In this document: positions 1-7,959 of the stretch, piece by piece
Numbering within the stretch: position 1 is the stretch's first letter
Layout: the number at the start of each line of letters is the position of its first letter
DNA from: Pedobacter nototheniae
Lineage (GTDB): Bacteria; Bacteroidota; Bacteroidia; Sphingobacteriales; Sphingobacteriaceae
Length of the DNA stretch: 64,000 bases
Direction of reading: 5' to 3'
Assembly: GCF_004335085.1 (NCBI RefSeq)
Contig: NZ_RQRS01000024.1
Location: 1-64,000 of the forward strand
Translations under genes and position numbers: made by a program
Notes under the pieces: model-generated
What the model saw: only the letters and a program-made list of their open reading frames with translations
Databases searched by the model: none
What the model was told of the DNA's origin: nothing

Positions 1-78
1 CATTCCGAACAGAGAAGTTAAGCCCACCAGAGCCGATGGTACTGCGGTAACACGTGGGAGAGTAGGTCGGTGCCAAAT
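1..78 (+). rRNA. rrf: 5S ribosomal RNA, 3' part
   Basis: The window opens inside a 5S rRNA gene. The stretch has the conserved loop text CCGAACAGAGAAGTTAAGCC followed by the GGTACTGCGGTAACACGTGGGAG-like domain and a 3' arm ending near GGTCGGTGCC. About the first 35 bases lie before the window, so an rRNA operon presumably lies just upstream. A strong intrinsic terminator follows within 10 bases. The exact 3' end is uncertain by a few bases. Confidence 0.93.
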
Positions 79-86
79 CTTAAAAG

Positions 87-118
87 AAACCCTTGCAACT
101 TAATGTCGCAAGGGTTTT
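87..118 (+). terminator. Intrinsic terminator of the rRNA operon
   Basis: A perfect 10-bp stem (AAACCCTTGC at 87-96 with GCAAGGGTTT at 108-117) encloses an 11-nt loop and runs into a short T tract. It directly follows the 5S gene, which fits the end of the rRNA transcript. Confidence 0.9.
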
Positions 119-120
119 CT

Positions 121-392
121 TAGTTTATAGGAAATTTAAACCAACAAGGAAAGCACTGTGGTTTAACCCTGGAGTTTGCCCTATCTTTTCTCATCTCCCG
201 CTGCTACCAATGCCCTTCAGCTTAAACCTGACCGGAATGTAAATCCTTTTTGGTTAAGATCCCTCAATTTTACCAAAGCTTATCCAAAAAGATTGCAATG
301 AAGGGCGGGACTACAGCACCCATTAAATACTGCACATCCCTTTCCTGAATATCTCCTGAATACTTTTAAATAGATCCGCTAAAAGCTGCTCA
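121..392. other. Intergenic stretch with no recognisable gene
   Basis: No plausible reading frame is visible in these 272 bases between the rRNA terminator and the DUF4269 gene. The segment from about 150 to 350 looks richer in G+C than the surrounding DNA. An 8-bp inverted repeat (TTAAACCA at 136-143, TGGTTTAA at 159-166) sits at its left edge. It could be a remnant, or a conserved tail associated with rRNA operons, but nothing here proves either. Confidence 0.4.
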
Positions 393-905
393 TCAGTAAT
401 TCAAAAGTGCTTGATAAGGATTCCCTCTTAGCCCGAGGAGTTTAGCAAATGCAGGTTCTGTCTTGTAACCTTGTTTTTTTAGCGCAATAATTTCTTTTCT
501 GAAATTTTCACCTTTTTTTAATAGCAACTTATGTTCAATAAGCATATGGAGATAGGCATTTTGTTCTTGCGTTGGTATATTCTGACCAAATATTTCGATC
601 TCAAAATTCTCAAGAAAAAAATTAACTTTAATGGCATTGTATTTTTGATTTTCAGAGATTAAAAAGTCTTTTTCATTACCAAAATACAACTTTAGCTTAT
701 GTTTAAATTCTTCATTATTTTGAACATAGCAAACAATATCTAAATCGCTTCCTTCGATATCGATATTTATTGGAATAGTGCCAACAAGAATGGGTGAGAA
801 TGCTTTAAGTTTATTTAAGATTTCGTTATTCTTTAGAATATAATAAGCTTTTACTTGTGTTGCATTTCCAGTTTTGAGGTAAGATATATCTAAGAAATTA
901 ATCAT
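393..905 (-). CDS. DUF4269 nucleotidyltransferase-like protein
   Basis: A 170-residue cytoplasmic protein with a nucleotidyltransferase-type core: LVGTIPINI at about 40-48 followed by EGSDLDIVCY, the G-S-x-L-D-x-D-type strand of Pol-beta-like enzymes, and a third acidic strand in NFEIEIFGQ near residue 100. The length and the C-terminal part (FAKLLGL..NPYQALL) fit the DUF4269 family, whose biochemical role is not established. The gene stands alone, with the ileS operon terminator upstream and no signal peptide. The N terminus starts at the only good ATG. Family assignment is fairly safe; substrate is unknown. Confidence 0.8.
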   Translation of the reverse strand: MINFLDISYLKTGNATQVKAYYILKNNEILNKLKAFSPILVGTIPINIDIEGSDLDIVCYVQNNEEFKHKLKLYFGNEKDFLISENQKYNAIKVNFFLENFEIEIFGQNIPTQEQNAYLHMLIEHKLLLKKGENFRKEIIALKKQGYKTEPAFAKLLGLRGNPYQALLNY

Positions 906-1066
906 ATAATTATTTAATGAGGTTATGCTAATTGCCGTTTCAAGGCTATAAACATTAGAAATGCATGCTAATTTAATTATTTATATTATTATCTATAAAA
1001 TTGACTTTATTAAAGCCTTTAGAAATACTTTGTGTGTAGCAATGATATGCGCTACAATTATTAAAC

Positions 1067-1102
1067 AAAAAAGTCCATTTCAATTAAGAAATGGACTTTT
1101 TT
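1067..1102 (-). terminator. Terminator of the ileS-dksA-lspA operon
   Basis: A 14-bp perfect stem (1067-1080 with 1089-1102, core AAGTCCATTT/AAATGGACTT) encloses an 8-nt loop, with A and T runs on the two flanks so that it can act in both directions. It sits about 40 bases past the lspA stop codon on the minus strand and closes that operon. Confidence 0.88.
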
Positions 1103-1140
1103 GTTTGTTGTTCTATGGACAAGCTGATCATGAAAATAAC

Positions 1141-1743
1141 TTAATCTTCTACAATTTCGCTGTTAATGCTAACATCATCCTTTACGTCTTCTTTAAAGTA
1201 ATTTTTTTGGAAAATTAAGATAAGTATTACACCAATTGAAATTGCGGCGTCAGCAAGGTTAAAAACAGGTCTGAAGAACACAAATTCTTCTCCTCCCCAA
1301 ATTGGTAGCCAATTTGGAAAATGACCTTGAGCAATCGGGAAGTAAATCATATCTACTACACGACCGTGAAACCAGCTTTCATAACCATATATTTTCCCAT
1401 AAAAAACGGAATCAATGATATTACCGAGTGCACCAGAAAAAATCAAAGCAACGTTCAAAATTAAACCGCGATGATATTTTTGTTTAATTAAATAATGCAA
1501 ACCATAACCAATTCCGGCTACGGCAGCGATGCGAAATAAAGATAGAGCTAGTTTACCGAACTCACCTCCAAATTCCATTCCAAAGGCCATTCCATTATTT
1601 TCGGTAAAGTGAATGATAAACCACTTACCAATAATATTAAATTCCTGGCCTAAGTACATATGTGTTTTGATCCAGGTTTTAAGAGCCTGATCGGCCAATA
1701 AAACCAGAAAGATCAGGATTAAAGGTTTTGTATAGCCTTTCAT
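1141..1743 (-). CDS. lspA: Lipoprotein signal peptidase (signal peptidase II)
   Basis: This inner-membrane aspartyl protease removes the signal peptide from prolipoproteins after lipidation. The 200-residue protein has the four-helix arrangement of the family. The catalytic aspartates appear to be Asp111 (in GNIIDSVFYG) and Asp165 (in FNLADAAISIG), with the conserved NNGMAFG near 49-55 and VVDMIYFP near 129-136. The loop between the last two helices (about 137-157) is longer than in Proteobacteria, as seen in other Bacteroidota. The C-terminal tail is acidic. The start codon overlaps the stop codon of the upstream dksA-like gene by one base (TAATG), which suggests translational coupling. The many lipoproteins in this window would be its substrates. 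Confidence 0.97.
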   Translation of the reverse strand: MKGYTKPLILIFLVLLADQALKTWIKTHMYLGQEFNIIGKWFIIHFTENNGMAFGMEFGGEFGKLALSLFRIAAVAGIGYGLHYLIKQKYHRGLILNVALIFSGALGNIIDSVFYGKIYGYESWFHGRVVDMIYFPIAQGHFPNWLPIWGGEEFVFFRPVFNLADAAISIGVILILIFQKNYFKEDVKDDVSINSEIVED

Positions 1744-2126
1744 TAACCTTGCTTTAATTTAGCTTCCATACTTAAAGTTGCATGCGGAACTGCACGTAAA
1801 CGTTCTTTTTGAATTAATTTACCAGTTTCGCGGCAAATGCCATAAGTTTTGTTTTCAATACGAACCAAAGCGGCTTCAAGGTTATCAATAAATTTTTTCT
1901 GACGAGCAGCTAATTGATTAATTTGTTCTTTTTCCATAGTTGCCGAACCATCTTCTAATGTTTTGTAAGCGCCAGAAGTGTCTTCAGTGCCGTTTGCATT
2001 AGGGTTGCTTAATGAAGTTGTTAAGGAGTTAAGTTCTTCTTTTGCAACACGTAATTTATCTTGAATTAATTCTTTAAATTCTTGTAGTTCACTGTCTGAG
2101 TAGCGTGTTTTGTTACTGTTTTCCAT
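1743..2126 (-). CDS. TraR/DksA-family regulator lacking the four-cysteine zinc finger
   Basis: A 127-residue DksA-like protein. A coiled-coil N-terminal part (about 10-90, with YKTLEDGSATMEKEQIN before the second helix) leads to the globular end with YGICRETGKLIQKERLRAVP at about 95-114. In DksA this end carries four zinc-binding cysteines; here only Cys98 remains, with His115 nearby, so the finger is probably zinc-free, as in many Bacteroidota members. DksA proteins bind the RNA polymerase secondary channel and alter initiation at selected promoters; that role here is by homology. It is the middle gene of ileS - this gene - lspA, 34 bases after ileS and overlapping lspA by one base. Confidence 0.9.
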   Translation of the reverse strand: MENSNKTRYSDSELQEFKELIQDKLRVAKEELNSLTTSLSNPNANGTEDTSGAYKTLEDGSATMEKEQINQLAARQKKFIDNLEAALVRIENKTYGICRETGKLIQKERLRAVPHATLSMEAKLKQG

Positions 2127-2160
2127 GTTATTGATTTAATTTACTAATTAATGGATTTCT

Positions 2161-5100
2161 TTATATTTTATTTACTGAAATGCTTAACTCAACATCATCG
2201 ATAACGATTTTGTTTGCATCATTTACAGCATCTGTTAATTCAAATTCGTCTGCTAAGATTTCCGCGCAAATGTAATCTTTGTTTTTAGCAACTGCAGCTG
2301 CCACTAAGTTATCATTTTGTAACCTAACTTTAATCCTATCGGTCACTTCAAAGTTTAATTCTTTACGTAAATTCTGAATACGGTTAACAAGTTCTCTCGA
2401 AATACCTTCTTGTTTTAATTCTTCAGTTATGGTAACATCCAGTGCAACAGTAAGATTACCAATGTTTGTAACCTGCCATCCTGGGATATCTTCTGCAAAT
2501 ACTTCTACATCGCCATTTAAGTCGATCACAAATTCTGCATCGTTACTTCCTTTAATGGTTAAATTACCTTCAGTTTCCAGAAGTTGTATATCATCCTGGG
2601 AAGCGTTTTCTAAAGCCTCTTTAACGATACTCATATCCTTACCAACTTTCTTGCCTAACGATTTAAAGTTAGGTTTTAATTTTTTCTTAACAATGCCATG
2701 CGTGTCGGTTATAAACTCAATATGCTTAACATTTGTTTCAGATAAAATATAATCGGCAACTTTTGATATTTTTTGCTCGAAATCTCCATTTAAAGAAGGA
2801 ATTAAAATCTTCTCTAATGGCTGACGAACATTAATGCTCGATTTTTTACGTAGTGATAAAACCATCGAAGAAATATCCTGCGCATAAAGCATCCGTTCAT
2901 TTAAAGCATTATCTATTAAACTTGCATCGGCATCGTTCCACAATGTTAAGTGAACAGATTGTTCTGCTTGTTTATCCGTTACTGTTAAATTTCTGTACAA
3001 CCAATCGGCGAAGAACGGTGCAACAGGACTCATTAACTGTGTTAGGGTTTCTAAACAAGTATAAAGCGTTTCGTAAGCGGCACGTTTATCATCTGTCATT
3101 TCACCTTTCCAAAAACGGCGACGACTTAAACGGATGTACCAATTACTTAAATGTTCATCAACAAAAGCCTGAATAGATCTTGTTGCTTTCGTAGGTTCGT
3201 AAGCGTTATAAGCCTCATCAACTTCGTTAATTAGGTTTTGTAATAACGATAAAATCCAACGATCTAACTCTGTTCTATCTTCAACCTTGCTTAAATTGTT
3301 TTTGTCAATTTCGAATTTATCGATGTTGGCATATAAAGCAAAGAAATTATAAGTATTGTAAAGTGTGCCGAAAAATTTACGGCGAACTTCAGCAATTCCT
3401 TCAATATCAAATTTTAAGTTATCCCATGGGTTTGCATTAGAAATCATGTACCAACGGGTAGCATCAGCGCCATACTCGTTAATGGTTTGGAATGGATCGG
3501 CTGCATTACCTAAGCGTTTAGACATTTTTTGCCCATTTTTATCCAGTACCAAACCGTTTGATACCACATTTTTATAGGCTACCTTGTCAAAAACCAACGA
3601 AGATATTGCGTGGAGGGTGTAAAACCAACCACGAGTTTGATCTACACCTTCTGCTATAAAATCTGCAGGAAAATCTTCGTTGCCATCAATCTTTTCCTTG
3701 TTTTCAAAAGGATAATGCCATTGCGCGTAAGGCATTGCACCTGAATCAAACCAAACATCAATTAAATCACTTTCGCGGTTCATTGGTTTACCTGATGGAG
3801 ATACTAAAATTAGCTCATCAACTACATTCTTGTGCAAATCAATCAGGTTATAATTTTCCTCAGACATATTTCCTATTTCGAACCCTTTAAAAGGATTTTC
3901 TTTCTGGAAACCAGCTTCGATTGATTTTTCTATAGCATGGTACAATTCTTCAACTGAACCAATAATTATCTCTTCTTTTTTATCTTCGGTTCTCCAAATT
4001 GGTAAAGGAATACCCCAATATCTTGAGCGCGATAAATTCCAGTCGTTGGCATTTTTTAGCCAGTTTCCGAAACGGCCTTCGCCAGTAGATTTTGGTTTCC
4101 AGTTGATGGTTTCATTAAGATCGAACATTCTATCTTTAATGTCAGTAACTTTAATAAACCAAGAATCTAGCGGATAATATAAAAGCGGTTCATCAGTTCT
4201 CCAACTATGCGGATAACTGTGCACATATTTTTCTACTTTAAAAGCTTTATTTTCTTCTTTTAATAAAATTGCGATTTCTACGTCGACTGATTTCTCAGGT
4301 GCTTCGCCAGTATTGTAATATTCATTTTTTACATACTTTCCTGCAAAAGGACCAACATGCTTGGTAAATTTTCCTTGCAAATCCACTAATGGCACAAGAA
4401 TATCGTTATCATCCATTACCAACATTGGTGGCACTTCAGGAACAGCTTCTTTAGCAACTTTAGCATCATCTGCACCAAAAGTAGGTGCAGTATGTACAAT
4501 TCCAGTACCGTCTTCTGTGGTTACAAAATCTCCAGAAATTACGCGAAAAGCATTTTCAGGGTTGTTATATGGTAATGCGTAAGATAAAAGTTGCTCATAT
4601 TTAATTCCAACCAATTCAGTTCCCTTACATTCAGCAAGAATTTGATAAGGTATTTTCTTATCACCAGCCTTAAAGTTTGTAAAATCTTCTGCTTCATTGC
4701 TTTCGAAGAAGGTTTTGCTGAATTGTTTTCCAACCAGGTTTTTCGCTAGAATTACATTTGTTGGAAGGAATGTATACTGATTAAAAGTTTTTACTAAAAC
4801 ATAATCGATTTTTGGACCAACAGTTAGAGCTGTATTTGATGGTAAAGTCCATGGAGTTGTTGTCCATGCCATCAAATAAATATCACCGTATGGTTGTAAG
4901 AACGAAGGTAAGCTTGTTGCTATAGTTTTAAACTGTGCAACAATTGTGGTGTCGGTTACATCACGGTAAGCGCCTGGCTGGTTCACCTCGTGAGAGCTTA
5001 AACCTGTTCCAGCTTTTGGCGAATATGGTTGAATGGTATAGCCTTTATACAATAATCCTTTATCGTAAATTTGTTTTAAAAGCCACCATACCGATTCCAT

Positions 5101-5565
5101 GTATTTAGATTTATAGGTAATGTATGGATCATCCATATCTACCCAATAGCCCATTTTTTCGGTTAAATCGTTCCACACATCGGTGTAGCGCATTACTGTT
5201 TTTTTACAGGCTTCGTTATAATCTTCTATAGAGATGGTTTTACCAATATCTTCTTTAGTAATGCCCAATTCCTTTTCAGTACCAAGTTCAACAGGCAATC
5301 CGTGGGTATCCCATCCAGCTTTACGTTTTACCTGAAAACCTTTAACTGTTTTGTAACGGCAAAAAATATCCTTAATTGCACGAGCCATTACGTGGTGAAT
5401 CCCCGGCATACCATTGGCAGACGGCGGACCCTCATAAAAAGTAAACGGATTTGATTTCGGACGGGAAGAAATACTCTTTTCGAATATGTTTTCTTCTTTC
5501 CAAAAATCTAATATTTCCTGCCCTATTTTGGCAAGGTCTAATTGTTTAAATTCCCTATACATCAA
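2161..5565 (-). CDS. ileS: Isoleucyl-tRNA synthetase
   Basis: Class I aminoacyl-tRNA synthetase that charges tRNA-Ile with isoleucine. The 1134-residue length is typical of the longer, eukaryote-like IleRS type found in Bacteroidota. The HIGH signature appears as GIHH at about residues 55-58, the KMSKR loop near residue 680 (GQKMSKRLGN), and the CP1 editing domain with TTPWTLPSNTAL lies between. The C-terminal region (about 800-1134) holds the anticodon-binding helices and an extension with the motif NIGNLTVALD. The frame opens MMYREF, so the start may be the second Met. It is the first gene of an operon with the dksA-like gene and lspA; a possible -7 element lies 29 bases upstream. Confidence 0.98.
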   Translation of the reverse strand: MMYREFKQLDLAKIGQEILDFWKEENIFEKSISSRPKSNPFTFYEGPPSANGMPGIHHVMARAIKDIFCRYKTVKGFQVKRKAGWDTHGLPVELGTEKELGITKEDIGKTISIEDYNEACKKTVMRYTDVWNDLTEKMGYWVDMDDPYITYKSKYMESVWWLLKQIYDKGLLYKGYTIQPYSPKAGTGLSSHEVNQPGAYRDVTDTTIVAQFKTIATSLPSFLQPYGDIYLMAWTTTPWTLPSNTALTVGPKIDYVLVKTFNQYTFLPTNVILAKNLVGKQFSKTFFESNEAEDFTNFKAGDKKIPYQILAECKGTELVGIKYEQLLSYALPYNNPENAFRVISGDFVTTEDGTGIVHTAPTFGADDAKVAKEAVPEVPPMLVMDDNDILVPLVDLQGKFTKHVGPFAGKYVKNEYYNTGEAPEKSVDVEIAILLKEENKAFKVEKYVHSYPHSWRTDEPLLYYPLDSWFIKVTDIKDRMFDLNETINWKPKSTGEGRFGNWLKNANDWNLSRSRYWGIPLPIWRTEDKKEEIIIGSVEELYHAIEKSIEAGFQKENPFKGFEIGNMSEENYNLIDLHKNVVDELILVSPSGKPMNRESDLIDVWFDSGAMPYAQWHYPFENKEKIDGNEDFPADFIAEGVDQTRGWFYTLHAISSLVFDKVAYKNVVSNGLVLDKNGQKMSKRLGNAADPFQTINEYGADATRWYMISNANPWDNLKFDIEGIAEVRRKFFGTLYNTYNFFALYANIDKFEIDKNNLSKVEDRTELDRWILSLLQNLINEVDEAYNAYEPTKATRSIQAFVDEHLSNWYIRLSRRRFWKGEMTDDKRAAYETLYTCLETLTQLMSPVAPFFADWLYRNLTVTDKQAEQSVHLTLWNDADASLIDNALNERMLYAQDISSMVLSLRKKSSINVRQPLEKILIPSLNGDFEQKISKVADYILSETNVKHIEFITDTHGIVKKKLKPNFKSLGKKVGKDMSIVKEALENASQDDIQLLETEGNLTIKGSNDAEFVIDLNGDVEVFAEDIPGWQVTNIGNLTVALDVTITEELKQEGISRELVNRIQNLRKELNFEVTDRIKVRLQNDNLVAAAVAKNKDYICAEILADEFELTDAVNDANKIVIDDVELSISVNKI

Positions 5566-5593
5566 TCAAGTAACTTCAAAAAAAATAAGGATG

Positions 5594-5601
5594 CAAAGTT
5601 A
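5594..5601 (-). promoter_or_regulatory. Possible -7 element of the ileS operon
   Basis: Read on the minus strand this is TAACTTTG, matching the Bacteroidota -7 consensus TAnnTTTG. It lies 29 bases before the ileS start. No clear -33 TTTG is found at the usual 19-21 base spacing, so support is weak. Confidence 0.35.
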
Positions 5602-5638
5602 AAGTTTTTGACCGAATTTTGGTAGTTTTAGCTGTAAA

Positions 5639-5646
5639 TACTTTTG
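5639..5646 (+). promoter_or_regulatory. Possible -7 element, near-leaderless transcript
   Basis: TACTTTTG matches TAnnTTTG and ends three bases before the ATG at 5650. A TTTG at 5618-5621 gives a 17-base spacing, shorter than the usual 19-21. If it is used, the transcript would start at or near the start codon. It also rules against the TTG at 5644 as a start, because that codon lies inside the box. Confidence 0.4.
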
Positions 5647-5649
5647 CCC

Positions 5650-5838
5650 ATGAAATTATTCAATATCGGAATTACGTTAATGGTTGTCGCTGTTGTGGCT
5701 TTGCCGATTGTAGCCGTGATTAATCCTACAAACCGTGATTTTGTTTTATATGGTTTTTATTTTTGTGGTTTTCTTGAACTAATTGGATTATTGTTTGTTT
5801 TAATTCATATCATTACCCTTAAAAAGAAAATTCCATGA
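5650..5838 (+). CDS. Small two-helix membrane protein
   Basis: A 62-residue protein beginning MKLFNIGITL, made almost wholly of two hydrophobic segments (about 5-24 and 31-54) separated by a short polar turn with NPTNRD, and ending in a basic tail LKKKIP. No family is recognised. Its stop codon overlaps the start of the next gene (ATGA), so the two are probably translated together and may act as a pair in the inner membrane. The ATG at 5650 is preferred over an in-frame TTG six bases upstream. Confidence 0.7.
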   Translation: MKLFNIGITLMVVAVVALPIVAVINPTNRDFVLYGFYFCGFLELIGLLFVLIHIITLKKKIP

Positions 5839-6104
5839 TCAAGCTCCTAAAGTTACAGAAGGCTGTATTTGTTATTATAGCTGGGATACTTTCATTCGTT
5901 GCTTACAAAATTATGGACGCACATGAAGTAAGAGGAAGTATTTATTTCGAAATGCTATCAGGTGTTTTGCTTATTATTGGAGCATTGTGGTTTCTATATC
6001 CTATTTTATTCGCCAAAAAAGATGAGGATGGCAATGCTGAAATTTTAACTGATCCAACAGTTGAAATTAAAGAGGATGAGGAGGAAAAGCCTACTGTAGA
6101 ATAG
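5835..6104 (+). CDS. Small membrane protein with acidic cytoplasmic tail
   Basis: An 89-residue protein with two membrane segments (about 9-26 and 40-60) and a strongly acidic C-terminal tail of about 25 residues rich in Glu and Asp, ending EDEEEKPTVE. No known domain is recognised. The start overlaps the stop of the preceding small gene by four bases, which argues for a two-gene unit. The pair sits opposite the ileS operon, but nothing in the sequences ties it to that function. Confidence 0.72.
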   Translation: MIKLLKLQKAVFVIIAGILSFVAYKIMDAHEVRGSIYFEMLSGVLLIIGALWFLYPILFAKKDEDGNAEILTDPTVEIKEDEEEKPTVE

Positions 6105-6368
6105 TAATCAATTATTTGGTGTGTTCTTATTGAAAATTTTGGGGTATAATTGAAAGTTAGTTTAGCGATCGTCTAACCAACCAATAAGTCCAAAACACTG
6201 TTTTTTAATTAAGCTCTCCATCGGCATGGTCAATTATTCGGGAAGCACAGCCAAAGCCCACCCACTGCCTTGAACAGAAAAATTGCGAGCCGACAACTTT
6301 GCTTCTTTGGTTGCCCAAAGAAGAGAAGCCCCTGTGGCAGCGGAAAAAAGATTTGTCTTGCCAGACGG

Positions 6369-6577
6369 GCTTTGTACCTTTTTCTTAACAAAAAGGTACC
6401 CAAAAGTCAAGGCTTGCATCCTTTCTTGCATAACAACATTATAATTCTGAGAGCAGTAATATGAGGCTTAGCCCAACACTCAATCCTGCGCCCGCTACAT
6501 ATTCCTTTGGTTATTCGTAAAACGGTATTAAGTGCAAGAATTATAATGAGCTATCCTACGAAATGCTGCTATGCCTG
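6369..6577 (-). repeat. Repeat module A, copy 1
   Basis: 209 bases. Inverted-repeat arms are at 6428-6448 (contiguous, GCATAACAACAT then TATAATTCT) and 6537-6574 (split by about 17 extra bases). Two substitutions separate this arm from the version in the other copies. The palindrome with arms GTACCTTTTT and AAAAAGGTAC lies at 6375-6400. Confidence 0.85.
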
Positions 6578-6824
6578 GGCGTAATCGGAAAGGGATAAAA
6601 TATAACCGAAAGTTAGTTTAGCGATTGCCTAACTCACTAACAAGTCCAAACCACTGTTTCTTCGTAACCTCTAAATCGGCATGGTCAATTATTCGGGAGG
6701 CACAAGCAAATCCCACCCACTGCCTTAAACAGAAAAATTGCGAGCCGACAATTTTTGGTTCTTTTTGTTGTCAAAAAGAATAAGGCCCCCGCGGCAGCGG
6801 AATAAAGGTTTGTCTTGCCAGACG

Positions 6825-7034
6825 GGCTTCGTCCCTTTTTCTTAACAAAAAGGTACCCAAAAGTCAAGGCTTGCACCCTTTCTTGCATAGCAGCATTATA
6901 ATTCCGACAGCAGTAATATGAAGCTTAGCCCAGCACATAATCCTGCGCCCGCTGCATATTCCTTTGGTTCTTCGGATAATGAAAGTAAGTACAAGAATTC
7001 CAATGAGCTATTCTGCGAAATGCTGCTATGCCTG
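6825..7034 (-). repeat. Repeat module A, copy 2
   Basis: 210 bases. The contiguous arm of the inverted repeat is at 6885-6905 and the split arm at 6994-7031, where TATAATTCT has become TTGGAATTCT. Layout and length match the other four copies. Confidence 0.85.
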
Positions 7035-7285
7035 GGCGTAATCGGATAATTCAGTAATATAATTTAAAGTTTGCTTAGCTATACATCTAACGCACTAACT
7101 AATCCAAAGCACTGTTTCTTCGTAACCTCTAAATCGGCATGGTCAATTATTCGGGAAGCACAAGCAAATCCCACCCACTGCCTTAAACAGAAAAATAAGT
7201 CCGCGGCTATCAGAAAATAACCAGCCCACATAGGGGTAAATTTAATCACGATTGTATTAGCTCTAAACAACCTAACAGAGATAAT

Positions 7286-7957
7286 ATGATACCAGCACTT
7301 ATTATTTGGTTATGCAAAAAATACATTGCACCCAAAATCCACAAAAGAACATTAATTAGAAAAGCATCAGCTTTAAAAATTCAAGTAATGACCATTGTTT
7401 TTATGATTGTTACCTCACAATTACCTGCACAACAGCAAAGTAGTAGGTATAATGTTAAGCGAAATGGCGAGGTTATCGGTCAAATGTATTTTAATCAGAA
7501 GGATGAGGGGAGTAATACATTTCTAAAAATTACTTCAAAGGTAAATACTCGTTTTATTTTTAAAATTGATGTAGAAACAGAGGATGTTGCGCATTTTAAA
7601 AACGGCAGATTAATTTCATCAGATGTAAACAGAACCGTTAATGGGGATACTAAAGACTCTAAAAAAACAAATCTGCAAAATGAAGTTTATCAACTTCAGT
7701 CTGGAAAAAAAATAAGTACAATAAAACAGACTATTAGCTATAATATGATGCTTTTGTACACCAAAGAGCCTGTAGGTATTGCTGAAGTATATTCTGACAA
7801 CTTTCAATGTTTTGTATCTATTCAAAAAAAGGGAAATCACCAATATAGAATCACTCTACCAGATGGAAATTACAACGACTATTTATTTGAAGATGGCGTT
7901 TGCAAAACCGTAACAGTCAATCATTCTTTGTATACTATTAAAATGGAGCGGGTTTAA
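7286..7957 (+). CDS. DUF6134-type secreted protein
   Basis: A 223-residue protein. A basic N-terminal stretch and a hydrophobic segment near residues 34-47 ending LPAQQQ look like a signal peptide; an alternative start at 7388 would give a shorter, less basic leader. The mature part is beta-rich (YNVKRNGEVIGQMYFNQK, ITSKVNTRFIFKIDVETED) and resembles DUF6134, a family of periplasmic proteins of unknown function. It ends two bases before the next gene starts, so it is the first gene of a cassette with two short-chain dehydrogenases. Role unknown; a lipid- or envelope-related job is only a guess from context. Confidence 0.65.
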   Translation: MIPALIIWLCKKYIAPKIHKRTLIRKASALKIQVMTIVFMIVTSQLPAQQQSSRYNVKRNGEVIGQMYFNQKDEGSNTFLKITSKVNTRFIFKIDVETEDVAHFKNGRLISSDVNRTVNGDTKDSKKTNLQNEVYQLQSGKKISTIKQTISYNMMLLYTKEPVGIAEVYSDNFQCFVSIQKKGNHQYRITLPDGNYNDYLFEDGVCKTVTVNHSLYTIKMERV

Positions 7958-7959
7958 TT

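Larger units (their letters stand above)
6145..7195 (-). repeat. Composite repeat cluster 1 (order B-A-B-A-B on the minus strand)
   Basis: Two full repeat units and one 5'-truncated unit stand in tandem with a period of 456-457 bases: matching points at 6145, 6601 and 7058. Read on the minus strand the order is B (7195-7035, truncated), A (7034-6825), B (6824-6578), A (6577-6369), B (6368-6145). Module B contains the texts GAATAATTGACCATGCCGAT and GAAACAGTG.TTTGGACTTGTTAG and a 9-bp hairpin. Module A contains an inverted repeat and a GTACC(T)5...(A)5GGTAC palindrome at its edge. The same modules recur at 53692-55045 and 60014-60664 on the plus strand. No transposase or plausible gene lies within. 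The unbroken reading frames seen in some copies are frameshifted in others. Confidence 0.9.

Noticed and set aside
961..1218. An 85-residue plus-strand frame upstream of lspA
   Set aside because: It is formed of A+T-rich spacer, runs through the operon terminator and into the 3' end of lspA; no family features.
6234..6888. Reading frames inside repeat clusters 1 and 2 with a shared translation (LTFGYLFVKKK, SGKTNLYSAAA)
   Set aside because: The similarity comes from the shared repeat DNA. The frame is broken in other copies (for example the A-B unit at 53941-54394), start positions differ, and the frames run across the hairpins. Not treated as genes.
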